Of a stretch of DNA of 24,221 nt, positions 1 through 9,227 are shown piece by piece. The translations under genes and the position numbers were made by a program. Source of the stretch: an uncultured Lachnospiraceae bacterium. GTDB lineage: Bacteria > Bacillota > Clostridia > Lachnospirales > Lachnospiraceae. The notes beneath the pieces are model-generated. The model had not been told where the DNA came from, did no database searches, and saw nothing but the letters and a program-made list of their open reading frames with translations. Every line of letters begins with the position of its first letter. Positions within the stretch are counted from its first letter, which is position 1. The stretch is from NCBI GenBank assembly GCA_937891165.1, contig CALAEX010000101.1:1-24221 (forward strand), read 5' to 3'.

Positions 1-2
1 TG

Positions 3-1889
3 ACAAAAAAACAGAAAAAAATGCTACGAAAAATTATCGTAGCTAGTTCCATATTTTTGATTGCTTGTATTTTTTCTTTTTTATTACCAGACTTTCCATT
101 GAAATCATGGTGTTCTCTAGCCATCTTTTTATTTGCTTACCTCATGGCAGGAGGAGACGTTGTTAAAAAAGCATTACTCAATATACGAAATGGCCAAGTA
201 TTTGATGAAAATTTTCTAATGTCCATCGCTACCATCGGGGCTTTTTTTGTAGGGGAATATCCCGAAGGTGTTGCTGTTATGCTTTTTTATCAAGTTGGAG
301 AACTGTTTCAATCATATGCTGTTGGAAAGTCCCGCAAATCCATTGCTTCTTTAATGCAAATTCGTCCAGATTCTGCTAACTTAATAAAAGATGGAACTGT
401 TACTGTTGTTTCTCCTGAAGAAGTTTTCATTGATGACTTAATTCTTGTAAAAACAGGAGAAAAAATACCTTTGGATGGCATTATTATAGAAGGAACTTCT
501 TCCCTTGATACAAAAGCACTCACAGGTGAAGCATTACCACGAGAAGTTTCCGTAGGAGATACCGCCATTAGTGGTTGTATCAATTTACGTGGAACATTGA
601 CTATCAAAGTTACAAAATTATTTGAGGAATCTACCGTTGCAAAAATTCTTACTATGGTAGAACATGTTTCCTCCAAAAAAGCAAAAGCAGAAAACTTTAT
701 TTCCAAATTTGCAAGTATTTATACTCCAATTGTTGTAATACTTGCTGTTTTACTAGCATTTATTCCACCTTTCCTTTTCAAAGAATCCTTTTCAGAATGG
801 ATTTACCGAGCTTTAAATTTCCTTGTTGTATCCTGTCCTTGTGCTCTTGTTATTTCGATACCACTTGGATTTTTTGGTGGCATTGGCGGTGCTGCAAGAC
901 AAGGCATTTTAATGAAAGGAAGCAATTATTTAGAAGCCCTTGCAAAAGCTGATGCGTTTGTATTTGATAAAACTGGTACATTAACAAAAGGAAACTTTAA
1001 AGTAACACATATCACATCTGAAAATTATTCCAAAGAAGAATTACTTTCCTTTGCTGCTATGGCAGAAATTTACTCTTCTCACCCAATTGCACTTTCCATT
1101 ATAGAAGAATTTCACCTTCTATGTGAAGAACCAGAACAAGCTCAAATTTCTAATATAGAAGAACTCGCAGGATTTGGAGTCCGTGCTACCATAAATAAAA
1201 AGGAAGTACTTGTAGGAAATAAACGTCTACTCTTAGAACATCACATTTCAAATCTTCCAAAGGATACCAATTCTTCCAAAGAACATTGTACTATGGTATT
1301 TGTTGCTATAGATGGAAATTTTGCAGGAACTCTATTTATTGAAGATGAAATAAAACCAGATACGGCTTCTGCCTTAAAAGATTTAAAACGAAATGGAATT
1401 AAAAAACTTGTGATGTTAACTGGAGATAAGAAAAACGCTGGAGAAGCCCTTGGAACTAAACTAAATTTAGATGAAGTTTTTACGGAATTACTACCGGCTG
1501 ATAAAGTAACACATATCGAATACTTACTAGAAAAACAACCAAAAGGACATACTCTTGCTTATGTAGGAGATGGTATCAATGACGCTCCTGTCCTTGCTAG
1601 AGCAGATATTGGTATTGCTATGGGAGGACTTGGCTCAGATGCCGCCATTGAAGCAGCAGACATTGTTATTATGACAGACGAAATTTCTAAACTTCCTATT
1701 GCTATTCGTATTGCAAGACGCACACTTTCTATCGTACATCAAAACGTAGTATTTGCAATAGGAGTTAAAGTATTAGTACTACTCCTTAGTGCCCTTGGAC
1801 TCTCTAGTATGTGGTGGGCAGTATTTGCAGATGTAGGTGTGTGCGTTATCGCAATTTTAAACTCTATGCGAGCATTAAGCATCAAATAA
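3..1889 (+). CDS. P1B-type heavy-metal (Zn/Cd/Pb) exporting ATPase, CadA/ZntA family; start just outside the window
   Basis: ATP-driven export of divalent soft metals across the cytoplasmic membrane. Numbered from the ATG at 21: CPC metal-site motif at residues 272-274, phosphorylation loop DKTGT at 316-320, HP dipeptide at 354-355, TGD at 467-469, GDGIND hinge at 516-521. A Lys in the TM7 region (583) and an Asp in TM8 (604, in FADVG) are the pair typical of the Zn/Cd/Pb subgroup, as opposed to Cu pumps. No N-terminal HMA metal-binding domain is visible. The ATG at 21 has no ribosome binding site before it, while the frame stays open to the edge and the split codon at the edge reads NTG. The true start is therefore probably one base outside the window, giving an N-terminus beginning (M)TKKQKKMLRK. 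Followed after 24 bases by its likely ArsR regulator. Family assignment is firm; exact metal preference is inferred. Confidence 0.93.
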   Translation, partial: TKKQKKMLRKIIVASSIFLIACIFSFLLPDFPLKSWCSLAIFLFAYLMAGGDVVKKALLNIRNGQVFDENFLMSIATIGAFFVGEYPEGVAVMLFYQVGELFQSYAVGKSRKSIASLMQIRPDSANLIKDGTVTVVSPEEVFIDDLILVKTGEKIPLDGIIIEGTSSLDTKALTGEALPREVSVGDTAISGCINLRGTLTIKVTKLFEESTVAKILTMVEHVSSKKAKAENFISKFASIYTPIVVILAVLLAFIPPFLFKESFSEWIYRALNFLVVSCPCALVISIPLGFFGGIGGAARQGILMKGSNYLEALAKADAFVFDKTGTLTKGNFKVTHITSENYSKEELLSFAAMAEIYSSHPIALSIIEEFHLLCEEPEQAQISNIEELAGFGVRATINKKEVLVGNKRLLLEHHISNLPKDTNSSKEHCTMVFVAIDGNFAGTLFIEDEIKPDTASALKDLKRNGIKKLVMLTGDKKNAGEALGTKLNLDEVFTELLPADKVTHIEYLLEKQPKGHTLAYVGDGINDAPVLARADIGIAMGGLGSDAAIEAADIVIMTDEISKLPIAIRIARRTLSIVHQNVVFAIGVKVLVLLLSALGLSSMWWAVFADVGVCVIAILNSMRALSIK

Positions 1890-1913
1890 CTCTAAATAAA
1901 AGGAGCACTTATT

Positions 1914-2279
1914 ATGAATGCAAAAACAATAGAACTTTTACATGACCATAGTGGAAATTTAGCCAAACTCGTAGAAACCATTCCATCTGAACAACAATTT
2001 TTTATCGCAGCAGACATTTTTAGTATGCTGTGTGATAGTACAAGACTACGCATCCTCTGGCTCTTATGCCATACCGAAGAATGTGTAAGCGATATTGCCA
2101 CTGCGGTTAATATGAGCTCTCCTGCGGTTTCTCATCACCTAAAAACACTAAAACAATCAGGACTGATTACAAGCCGTAGAGAAGGAAAAGAAGTTCTCTA
2201 TAAACTTGCTTCAACAAAAGAAGCTACCCTTGTACACCACATGATAGATGACATTTTCGAGATTAACTGTCCAAGGTAA
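1914..2279 (+). CDS. ArsR/SmtB-family metal-responsive transcriptional repressor
   Basis: A 121-residue winged-helix protein that probably represses this operon and releases DNA when metal is bound. The core runs from about residue 33 (ADIFSMLCDSTRLRIL) to 98. The recognition helix is around 67-80 (MSSPAVSHHLKTL) and the wing is GLITSRREGKEVLYKL. The alpha-3 metal motif ELCVCD of CadC/ArsR is here EECVSD, so it keeps only one of the usual two cysteines. The C-terminal helix (about 104-116) carries His-His and Asp-Asp-x-x-Glu, which could form a SmtB-like alpha-5 zinc site. That points to Zn sensing rather than As sensing, but this is inference. Start supported by AAAGGAG about 8 bases upstream. 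Second gene of the operon with the ATPase; the regulator-last order is less common than regulator-first. Confidence 0.9.
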   Translation: MNAKTIELLHDHSGNLAKLVETIPSEQQFFIAADIFSMLCDSTRLRILWLLCHTEECVSDIATAVNMSSPAVSHHLKTLKQSGLITSRREGKEVLYKLASTKEATLVHHMIDDIFEINCPR

Positions 2280-2314
2280 TTAAAATACTCTTTAAAAGAG
2301 CCTACTCTACTTAG

Positions 2315-2388
2315 TATCTTTTAGGACACGCTTGCGCTCGTAGCGAAACGGAACAGTACTAGGCTCGACCCGAGTGAGAGCGTGTCCT
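2315..2388. repeat. Palindromic dispersed repeat, copy A
   Basis: Perfect 10-bp inverted arms AGGACACGCT (2323-2332) and AGCGTGTCCT (2379-2388). The stem can extend inward through CGCTCG/CGAGTG with one mismatch and a wobble. The left half (2315-2368) aligns without gaps to 19552-19605, with about 47 of 54 bases identical by hand count. It lies between convergent arsR and the foldase gene. There is no T-run next to the arms on either strand, so it is not a canonical intrinsic terminator. The rest of 2280-2449 shows no gene, only a small CTCTTT/AAAGAG dyad near 2290. Confidence 0.75.
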
Positions 2389-2449
2389 CCTAGGAAAACT
2401 ACAATAACTTGGCAAATTCATACACCCTAATTATGTAATCTAACTAACT

Positions 2450-3493
2450 TTATCCTTCCGCACCCATATCAAATCCTAAAGAATCCCATACTTCCTCATT
2501 TACTTCAATCGGAATCTGCTCTTTCCATTCTTTATAACAGCGTTCAAATTCTTCTTCCTGTCGTAAGGAAATCATCTCTTCTTTCTTAACTTGGGTAGCA
2601 TCTTCATCAAATTCTGTCACACAATAAAAAATATAAAGATAATCCGTAGTTTCTATTACATCTGACACCTGTCCTGCTTTTAATGCCAATACAGTGTCTT
2701 CATATTCTTCCGAAAAATCTCCTACACCGCCTGTTACTTCTAACATTGTAGCATCTTCGGTATTTGCTGCTGCCAATTTATAAAAATCATTCGTTTCTAG
2801 TGCCTGCGTACGCAATGCCTCTACCCTTGCTAACAATTCTGTCCGTTCTGTTCCTTCATAAGAAACTCGATTTCCAGAAGGATCTATTTTATACGTGCGA
2901 ATCGCAATCGTTTGGTAACGGCGTTGTGCTGCTTCCACATCTGGAATGTCTGTATCCACATTTAATGTAGTAACTTCAAATGTCTTTCTTGCCAACAAAT
3001 TATCGGCATAAATTCTTCTAGCAATATCTGCATTGATACCATACAGCAACAAATCCGAGCCTTGTATTTGCTCCATATACTCTGTTGTCTGTTCTTCTAC
3101 TTGTAATAATTCTTCTTCTGACAATACAATAGCAAGTTCATCTGCTTTTTTACAAACTACTTTAATATAAATAATTTGGTCCAACACTTGTTCCTTAATT
3201 AACTCGCCCATCGTATTGCCTCTGCTATCTACGGCATACTGCCAAATATCACTACCATAATATTGTTCATATTGCTCTTGTACAGCATTTAAATAAATGA
3301 GTCCTTCTCGATAATCTACTTGTGTATCCCCAATCCGCAACATACTGCCTTCTTGCCAAATTGTGTCATCCTTTTTGTTATCCTTACTTTTTCCAAAAAA
3401 GATGGCCGCTACTACAAAAATTAACACAAAAATCAATATTTTCAGCCAAAGTGCTGTGTTATTATTTTTACTTTTTCTTCTGCTATTTGCCAT
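2450..3493 (-). CDS. Membrane-anchored PpiC/SurA-type peptidyl-prolyl isomerase (PrsA-like foldase)
   Basis: Likely an extracytoplasmic protein-folding factor. The N-terminus is basic (RRKSKNNN), then has one hydrophobic segment (LWLKILIFVLIFVVAAIFF), with no lipobox cysteine. It should therefore be an uncleaved membrane anchor with the body outside, unlike lipoprotein PrsA. The middle is a helical SurA-N-like region. The C-terminal third carries the parvulin pattern: DFYKLAAANTED, GGVGDFSEEYEDTVLALKAGQVSDVIETTDYLYIFYCV. A first ATG at 3499 sits only two bases after the Shine-Dalgarno AAGGAGG, whereas the ATG at 3493 is 8 bases away, so I chose the latter (347 residues). It is the last gene of the deacetylase-pth-mfd operon, a few bases after mfd. 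Isomerase activity is inferred from family resemblance; the parvulin domain is divergent. Confidence 0.82.
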   Translation of the reverse strand: MANSRRKSKNNNTALWLKILIFVLIFVVAAIFFGKSKDNKKDDTIWQEGSMLRIGDTQVDYREGLIYLNAVQEQYEQYYGSDIWQYAVDSRGNTMGELIKEQVLDQIIYIKVVCKKADELAIVLSEEELLQVEEQTTEYMEQIQGSDLLLYGINADIARRIYADNLLARKTFEVTTLNVDTDIPDVEAAQRRYQTIAIRTYKIDPSGNRVSYEGTERTELLARVEALRTQALETNDFYKLAAANTEDATMLEVTGGVGDFSEEYEDTVLALKAGQVSDVIETTDYLYIFYCVTEFDEDATQVKKEEMISLRQEEEFERCYKEWKEQIPIEVNEEVWDSLGFDMGAEG

Positions 3494-3506
3494 AGGCATA
3501 CCCTCC

Positions 3507-6500
3507 TTACTTTTTTTCTTCCAACAAGCTTGTAAACTCCTGTAACAGTTCTTTTAACAAACCAATTCTCCAATCTGCTTCTGCTTTTGGACTCATCGGC
3601 TTTTTCTTTGCTGGAAACTTATAAACAAAATATGGTGTTTGTTCCAACACAAGTTTTAAGCAATGTTTTTTCTGTTCTAAAAAGTCCTGCAACAATTCGG
3701 TTTTCCATTTTGCCTGTGGATAAATTGTCAATTCCACTTCTTCGTTTTTCCGAATCAAGGAACTGATATATACATTATGACACATTGTTTTCAATAATGC
3801 AATCTGTAAAAGAGTATCAAATACCGACGGGATATCCCCATAACGGTCTATCAGTTCTTCCGAAAGGTCTTCTAAATCTTCCTCTGACATAATATAAGCT
3901 ACTCGCTTATACATATCTAATTTTTGCACTTCATTTCGAATATAAGTAGATGGAATATAAGCATCTACTCCTAAGTTAATTAGTGTTTCAAAAGAATCTT
4001 CTACCTTTGTTTCTCCTTTCATTTGTAACACAGCTTCATTTAACATCTTACAATATAAATCATATCCTACTGCTTCCATATGACCACTTTGCTCTGCTCC
4101 AAGTAAATTGCCTGCTCCACGAATTTCTAAATCTCTCATAGCAATTTTAAATCCTGAACCAAGCTCCGTAAACTGACGAATCGCTTGTAGTCGCTTTTCT
4201 GCTACTTCTTTTAGCATTTTATCTCGTTTATACATTAAAAAGGCATATGAAGTACGATTGGAACGCCCTACACGCCCACGTAATTGATACAACTGTGATA
4301 AACCCATTCGGTCTGCATCATCAATAATCATTGTATTTGCATTAGAAATATCCATTCCTGTTTCAATAATCGTTGTAGAAATCAAAACATCAATTTCACC
4401 ATTGATAAATCCATACATAATTTTTTCTAATTGTCGTTCACTCATTTGTCCATGAGCATAGGCAATCTCTGCCTCTGGCACAAGATTTGCTATACGAAGT
4501 GCCACATCTTCAATTCCATTCACACGATTATACACATAATACACTTGCCCACCACGAGTTATTTCACGATGAATCGCTTCTTTAATAATTTCATCATTGT
4601 GTTCCATGACAAATGTTTGAATTGGCAAACGGTCTACGGGTGGTTCTTCTAATACGGACATATCTCGTATGCCTGCTAAACTCATATGCAGTGTTCTTGG
4701 AATTGGAGTTGCTGTCAATGTTAATACATCAATATTTTCCTTCATTTGTTTCACTTTTTCTTTATGAGCCACACCAAATCGTTGTTCTTCATCTACAATA
4801 AGCAAACCTAAATTTCTATATTTTACATCTGAAGATAGTACTCTATGTGTACCAATCACAATATCTACTTCACCTCTTGCCAATCCATCTAATACTTGCT
4901 TTTGTTGGGCAGGCGTGCGAAATCTAGAGAGCATCCCTATATTAATTGGAAAGTTTCTCATGCGTCCTGAAAATGTATTATAATGTTGTTGTGCCAAAAT
5001 CGTTGTTGGTACAAGTACCACCACTTGTTTTCCATTTTCTACTGCTTTAAATGCGGCACGAACGGCAATCTCCGTCTTTCCATAACCAACATCCCCACAA
5101 ATCAAACGGTCCATAATCTTCTTACTTTCCATATCCCGTTTAATGTCTTCAATTGCTCTCAATTGGTCCTCAGTTTCTTCAAATGGAAATAATTCTTCAA
5201 ATTCTTTTTGCCAAACAGAGTCCTCTGCAAATACAAAACCATTTTGTTGTTGACGTTGTGCATACAATCGCACTAATTCTCCTGCCATCTCTTTTACCGC
5301 AGTACGAACTTTTGTCTTTGTACGTTTCCACTCTACCGAATTAACTTTATGAAGTTTCGGTTTCTTTGCAGCGTCTGCACTTGCATACTTTTGAATACGG
5401 TCTAGGCTTGTCGTAGAAATATAAAGAAAACTTCCCCCACCATACTCTATTTTAATATAATCTGCTGTTACTTTATCCACTTCAATTTTTTCGATACCTC
5501 GATAAATTCCTACTCCTTGGTCTTCATGCACGACATAATCCCCAAATGTCAATTCATGAAAACTTTGCAATTTCTGTCCGCTATATTGAGATTTTTTCTT
5601 CTTTCTCTTTTTTTCTGCACCAAAAATATCACTCTCCGAAATCATGACAAATTTAAGTGCAGGATATTCAAATCCTCGTCGCAAATTTCCCTGAATTACC
5701 ATAATCTCGCCTTTTTGCACTAAGCGTTCTGGATTATCATCAAAGAATGCTGGCAACTCATATCCACGCAAATCTTCTGCCAAACGAGAGGCTCTTGTAC
5801 CAGAGGAAGTAACAACAATCATACGATAACCCTGCTTTTTCCATGAGGTTAAGTCTTTTACTAACAATTCAAAATTAGAATTGTATGGATTTATTGATTT
5901 CGCAGGAATATCATACCGCATATTTGCTTTTAACAAATCAAACGAATAATCTAAGGTAGATAACAACAACGTAGTTCGACTGCTAAAACGAGCAAGCAAC
6001 TCTCGATAAGAAAAAATAGACTCTGCTTGAGATGGTAAACAATACCCCTTTTCTAATCGTCCTGTCATACTTTCCCTAAATTCTAGTTCTGTTGTTTCCC
6101 CTTTTTCCACTAAACGACTTGGTTCGTCAAGAACAAATAACGTATGTTCATCAAAATAGTCAAAAAAAGATATGGTATCGTTACAAAAGAACGTAACATA
6201 AGAATCAAGTGCTATCTGCCCTTGGCAATACTCCAAATTTTCCAAAAACTCTTCTATGGTACGACGAATCTGCATTCCTTCTTCATTTTTTCGTTCTGCT
6301 CGGAATACTTCTTCTGTCTTTTTAGCTTCTGTTAAAATCTTATCTGTCCCTTTTTTTAATTCTTGTTCTGTAAATAAATATTCTCCAGCTGGAAATATGG
6401 TTACTTCTGAAATTCTCTCTACCGTACGCTGACTATCTACATCAAACACACGAATCGTATCAATTTCATCTCCAAATAATTCTATTCGTACGGGTGCTTC

Positions 6501-7055
6501 TTCGGTCAGTGGAAAGATATCTATAATACCACCTCGAACCGCAAATTCTCCCGGTAATTCCACTTGTGCCTGACGCTCATATCCAAGAGTTACAAAATGT
6601 TTTGCTAATGCCTCTACTTCACATACATCTGCTTCTTTTAACTGTAACACTTTTTCTTGTATCTTTTTTAAAGGAAGTAACTTGTCAATGCCACCATCTA
6701 TACAAGCAATTACCGTCATTGGTTCTCCTAACAATAACTTCTTTAATACTTTCAGACGTTCTTTCACAATTGCATTTCCATGAATATCTGCATTGTAGAA
6801 AATAACATCTTTGGATGGATAATACATCACATTAGAATCATATAAACGATATTCTTCTAATAATTCCTGTGCCTTTAAATCATGATACGTAATAATCACT
6901 CTAATAGGAAAATGCTCAGAAAGTCCTGCAATCAAATGGCACTTTTGAGAATCAATACAACCTGTGATATGAGATACTTTATGTCCTGTTAATAACTCCT
7001 GTTCTACCGCACAATATTCACTAATTTCTTTTAATGGTTCAAGATACGCCTTCAT
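3507..7055 (-). CDS. mfd: Transcription-repair coupling factor Mfd
   Basis: A DNA translocase that removes RNA polymerase stalled at lesions and recruits UvrA to start nucleotide excision repair; cytoplasmic. At 1182 residues it is full family length. The UvrB-like N-terminal module is seen around 150-210 (ELPGEFAVRGGIIDIFP). The RNA polymerase interaction domain begins near 503 (FGDYVVHEDQGVGIYRG). The helicase core has Walker A GDVGYGKT at 654-661, DEEQ at 755-758, TATPIPRT from 781 and QLRGRVGRS at 924-932, followed by the C-terminal autoinhibitory domain. A very basic linker (EKKRKKKKS, 481-489) precedes the interaction domain. Start supported by AAAGGG about 7 bases upstream, lying inside the last codons of pth. 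The gap to pth is only 4 bases, implying coupled translation. Pth-Mfd adjacency matches B. subtilis and Clostridia. Confidence 0.98.
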   Translation of the reverse strand: MKAYLEPLKEISEYCAVEQELLTGHKVSHITGCIDSQKCHLIAGLSEHFPIRVIITYHDLKAQELLEEYRLYDSNVMYYPSKDVIFYNADIHGNAIVKERLKVLKKLLLGEPMTVIACIDGGIDKLLPLKKIQEKVLQLKEADVCEVEALAKHFVTLGYERQAQVELPGEFAVRGGIIDIFPLTEEAPVRIELFGDEIDTIRVFDVDSQRTVERISEVTIFPAGEYLFTEQELKKGTDKILTEAKKTEEVFRAERKNEEGMQIRRTIEEFLENLEYCQGQIALDSYVTFFCNDTISFFDYFDEHTLFVLDEPSRLVEKGETTELEFRESMTGRLEKGYCLPSQAESIFSYRELLARFSSRTTLLLSTLDYSFDLLKANMRYDIPAKSINPYNSNFELLVKDLTSWKKQGYRMIVVTSSGTRASRLAEDLRGYELPAFFDDNPERLVQKGEIMVIQGNLRRGFEYPALKFVMISESDIFGAEKKRKKKKSQYSGQKLQSFHELTFGDYVVHEDQGVGIYRGIEKIEVDKVTADYIKIEYGGGSFLYISTTSLDRIQKYASADAAKKPKLHKVNSVEWKRTKTKVRTAVKEMAGELVRLYAQRQQQNGFVFAEDSVWQKEFEELFPFEETEDQLRAIEDIKRDMESKKIMDRLICGDVGYGKTEIAVRAAFKAVENGKQVVVLVPTTILAQQHYNTFSGRMRNFPINIGMLSRFRTPAQQKQVLDGLARGEVDIVIGTHRVLSSDVKYRNLGLLIVDEEQRFGVAHKEKVKQMKENIDVLTLTATPIPRTLHMSLAGIRDMSVLEEPPVDRLPIQTFVMEHNDEIIKEAIHREITRGGQVYYVYNRVNGIEDVALRIANLVPEAEIAYAHGQMSERQLEKIMYGFINGEIDVLISTTIIETGMDISNANTMIIDDADRMGLSQLYQLRGRVGRSNRTSYAFLMYKRDKMLKEVAEKRLQAIRQFTELGSGFKIAMRDLEIRGAGNLLGAEQSGHMEAVGYDLYCKMLNEAVLQMKGETKVEDSFETLINLGVDAYIPSTYIRNEVQKLDMYKRVAYIMSEEDLEDLSEELIDRYGDIPSVFDTLLQIALLKTMCHNVYISSLIRKNEEVELTIYPQAKWKTELLQDFLEQKKHCLKLVLEQTPYFVYKFPAKKKPMSPKAEADWRIGLLKELLQEFTSLLEEKK

Positions 7056-7059
7056 AACT

Positions 7060-7698
7060 TTACCCTTTCTTTCGATTAAACGTGTTCATTGCCGTCTGTA
7101 ATTCTCCCCCTATAAACAACTCACATACCTTTGCCGCATCTGTCAATGCTTCTCTCATCAAAGGTTCTTCTTCAGCAGTAAATCGTCCAAGAACATAATC
7201 TTTTAAATCCCAATCTTTTGGCTTTTCCCCTACACCAATTCGTACTCTAGCAAACTGTTCCGTTCCAAGATGAGCAATAATATTTTTAATACCATTATGT
7301 CCACCAGCACTTCCTTTTTCTCTAATTCTAAGCTGTCCTGGTGCTAAACTAATATCATCATACAATACAAGTAAATCTTCAGGTGTTGCCTTATAAAAAT
7401 CGAGTACCTCTCTTACACTTTCTCCACTTAAATTCATATAGGTTTGTGGTTTTATCAACATTACCTTTTGCCCAGCAATAATACCTTTTCCACACAATGC
7501 TTTATGCTTTTTCTCTTTTACTTCAATTCGATAAAGGTCTGACAACTTTGTAATCGCATCAAAACCAATATTATGTCTTGTTCCTATATACTCTGTTGTA
7601 GGATTTCCTAATCCAACAATAAACTTCATACCATCATTCCCTTCTTCTAGTTCTTCTTTCTGTAAACCAAAGAATTTATCTAACCACTTTTTTACCAA
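7060..7698 (-). CDS. pth: Peptidyl-tRNA hydrolase Pth, possibly with an N-terminal extension
   Basis: Releases tRNA from peptidyl-tRNAs dropped by ribosomes, by cleaving the ester bond; cytoplasmic. Family signatures: FIVGLGNPTTEYIGTRHNIGF with the catalytic His in TRHN, the YDDISL aspartate region, and KGSAGGHNGIKNI. Two starts compete. The conventional one is ATG at 7629 (189 residues, the usual length), with a modest GAAGGG before it. The frame stays open upstream to a TTG at 7698, nine bases after a strong GGAGG embedded in the last codons of the deacetylase gene. That adds 23 residues (MVKKWLDKFFGLQ and an acidic stretch) with coding-like composition. I list the longer form because of its ribosome binding site; the enzyme core is certain, the start is not. 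Third gene from the operon's end, 4 bases before mfd. Confidence 0.93.
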   Translation of the reverse strand: MVKKWLDKFFGLQKEELEEGNDGMKFIVGLGNPTTEYIGTRHNIGFDAITKLSDLYRIEVKEKKHKALCGKGIIAGQKVMLIKPQTYMNLSGESVREVLDFYKATPEDLLVLYDDISLAPGQLRIREKGSAGGHNGIKNIIAHLGTEQFARVRIGVGEKPKDWDLKDYVLGRFTAEEEPLMREALTDAAKVCELFIGGELQTAMNTFNRKKG

Positions 7699-7700
7699 AA

Positions 7701-9182
7701 TTAGTATCCTCCAAATCCATCATATACTACTCCATTTTCTGGTGTAACTCCTTTATAATAAAAAAGTTCTGATAACGTAACGATTTCATATCCTTGTTCT
7801 ATCAACCATGGTAAAAACAATTCGGTTGCCTCATATGTTGTTTCTCGAATGGAATGCACTAATACAATACAACCATCTTTGGCTTTTTCTCTGATTCTCT
7901 CATTTAAAATATCTTTATCACGGTCTTTCCAATCTACACTATCTAAGTCCCAATCAATAATCGGCATTGGAAGATTACTTAAATAATCATTGCTATACCC
8001 TTGAGGCAAACGAATATAATCCGGTGCATAACCCGTTACCTCTGCAACAACTAAATTTGTCTTATTTACTTCTGGCCATACAACTTCTGGTGGCGATGTT
8101 CTCATATTTGGATGTGAATAAGTATGACTTGCAATTTCATGTCCTGCTTCAAATAACTCTTTTACCATTGTTTTGTATGAACCTGTAATTCGGTTACCTA
8201 CAAAGAAGAAAGTTACCTTTACACCATACTTATCAAATAACTTTAAAAATTTTTCTTCTAAACGAGGATATGGTCCATCATCATACGTTAATGCAATCAT
8301 TTTTGCATTCGGATCAAGCTCTCGAATCGCAATTCCATTTACTGTGCCATCTAATTTCAAATATAAAAATGCCTCTGCTTCTGTCAAAAGCGTTTCATAA
8401 GTAAATGGAGGATGTTCTTCTTCGGTAAGCGAAGTTTCATCAAAATAAAACACTACTGTTTCATTCGTCAAATAAAATTGCTCATAATCCTCTACTCGAT
8501 ATGGTTGTTCATAAGAAACAAATGCCGAATTTGCCTGTTTTGGAAATTGTTCTGCTACAACAGACTGTAAACGCTCTTTTATAATGCAAAAATAAGTTTC
8601 CTTTATTAAATCACTTCCTGTTACCTTAGTATTCGTTGTTATGTCATATACTAATGGTAATAAAAATTCTGTCTCTGTTCCATCCCAATTAGCCATTTTT
8701 CTAAATACTGCTGAAAAATAGTTTCCCACAAGATAACTTTCATATACTAATGTGTCTTCTTCTTTTCCAAATTCTTTTACCTGTTCCCTTATTTGCTTAT
8801 CTATTTCTTCCTGTCCATAAAAACCTAACATATCTAGCTCTTTTAATACAATCTCTTGAGCCTCTCCTGATATTGGAAGCACTTCAATTTCCTCTATTTC
8901 CAAACTTTTCGTAGGCTCTAGTGTTATCGTTGCCTCTATAGAAGGAACTGGTTCTTTCTCTTCTAAATCTCCTACCTCTCCTACTTGTGTTGGTGCTGGT
9001 GTAATTGTAGTAGAACTTACTTGTTGCTCGTTTCGGTTCAACCATTCTGAGAAAGTTTGATATCCTTGCAAACGCAAAAGTAAAATTCCAATTAATACCA
9101 CTAGCAAAATAGCACAAGTAACTAATACTACATATATAGTAGTATATGTTGCTTTTTTTTCCCTTTTGTTTTTCTTACTCAT
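7701..9182 (-). CDS. Membrane-anchored polysaccharide deacetylase (PdaC-like, NodB domain)
   Basis: Probably removes acetyl groups from peptidoglycan sugars at the outer face of the membrane. Numbered from the chosen start: basic tail, transmembrane anchor about 15-37, Thr/Pro/Glu-rich linker, then a DUF3298-like domain (about 100-285). The NodB catalytic domain follows with all five motifs: TYDDGP (Asp 301-302), HTYSH (metal His 353 and 357), RLPQG (391-395), DWDLDSVDWKD, and LVHS (His 443). The same two-domain layout occurs in B. subtilis PdaC. The open frame extends to an ATG at 9260, but the ATG at 9182 has AAGGAG seven bases upstream, and a promoter at 9228-9256 lies inside the longer frame, so 9182 (493 residues) is preferred. 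First gene of the operon with pth, mfd and the foldase. The substrate is inferred. Confidence 0.9.
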   Translation of the reverse strand: MSKKNKREKKATYTTIYVVLVTCAILLVVLIGILLLRLQGYQTFSEWLNRNEQQVSSTTITPAPTQVGEVGDLEEKEPVPSIEATITLEPTKSLEIEEIEVLPISGEAQEIVLKELDMLGFYGQEEIDKQIREQVKEFGKEEDTLVYESYLVGNYFSAVFRKMANWDGTETEFLLPLVYDITTNTKVTGSDLIKETYFCIIKERLQSVVAEQFPKQANSAFVSYEQPYRVEDYEQFYLTNETVVFYFDETSLTEEEHPPFTYETLLTEAEAFLYLKLDGTVNGIAIRELDPNAKMIALTYDDGPYPRLEEKFLKLFDKYGVKVTFFFVGNRITGSYKTMVKELFEAGHEIASHTYSHPNMRTSPPEVVWPEVNKTNLVVAEVTGYAPDYIRLPQGYSNDYLSNLPMPIIDWDLDSVDWKDRDKDILNERIREKAKDGCIVLVHSIRETTYEATELFLPWLIEQGYEIVTLSELFYYKGVTPENGVVYDGFGGY

Positions 9183-9227
9183 CTTTTTCTCCTTATCTTT
9201 TTTAGACTCCTTTTCTTTCCTTTTGAT

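Noticed and set aside
2323..2388. Copy A palindrome as an ordinary rho-independent terminator
   Set aside because: No T-run follows the stem on either strand, and the same sequence recurs elsewhere as part of a larger element, so a repeat is the better call.
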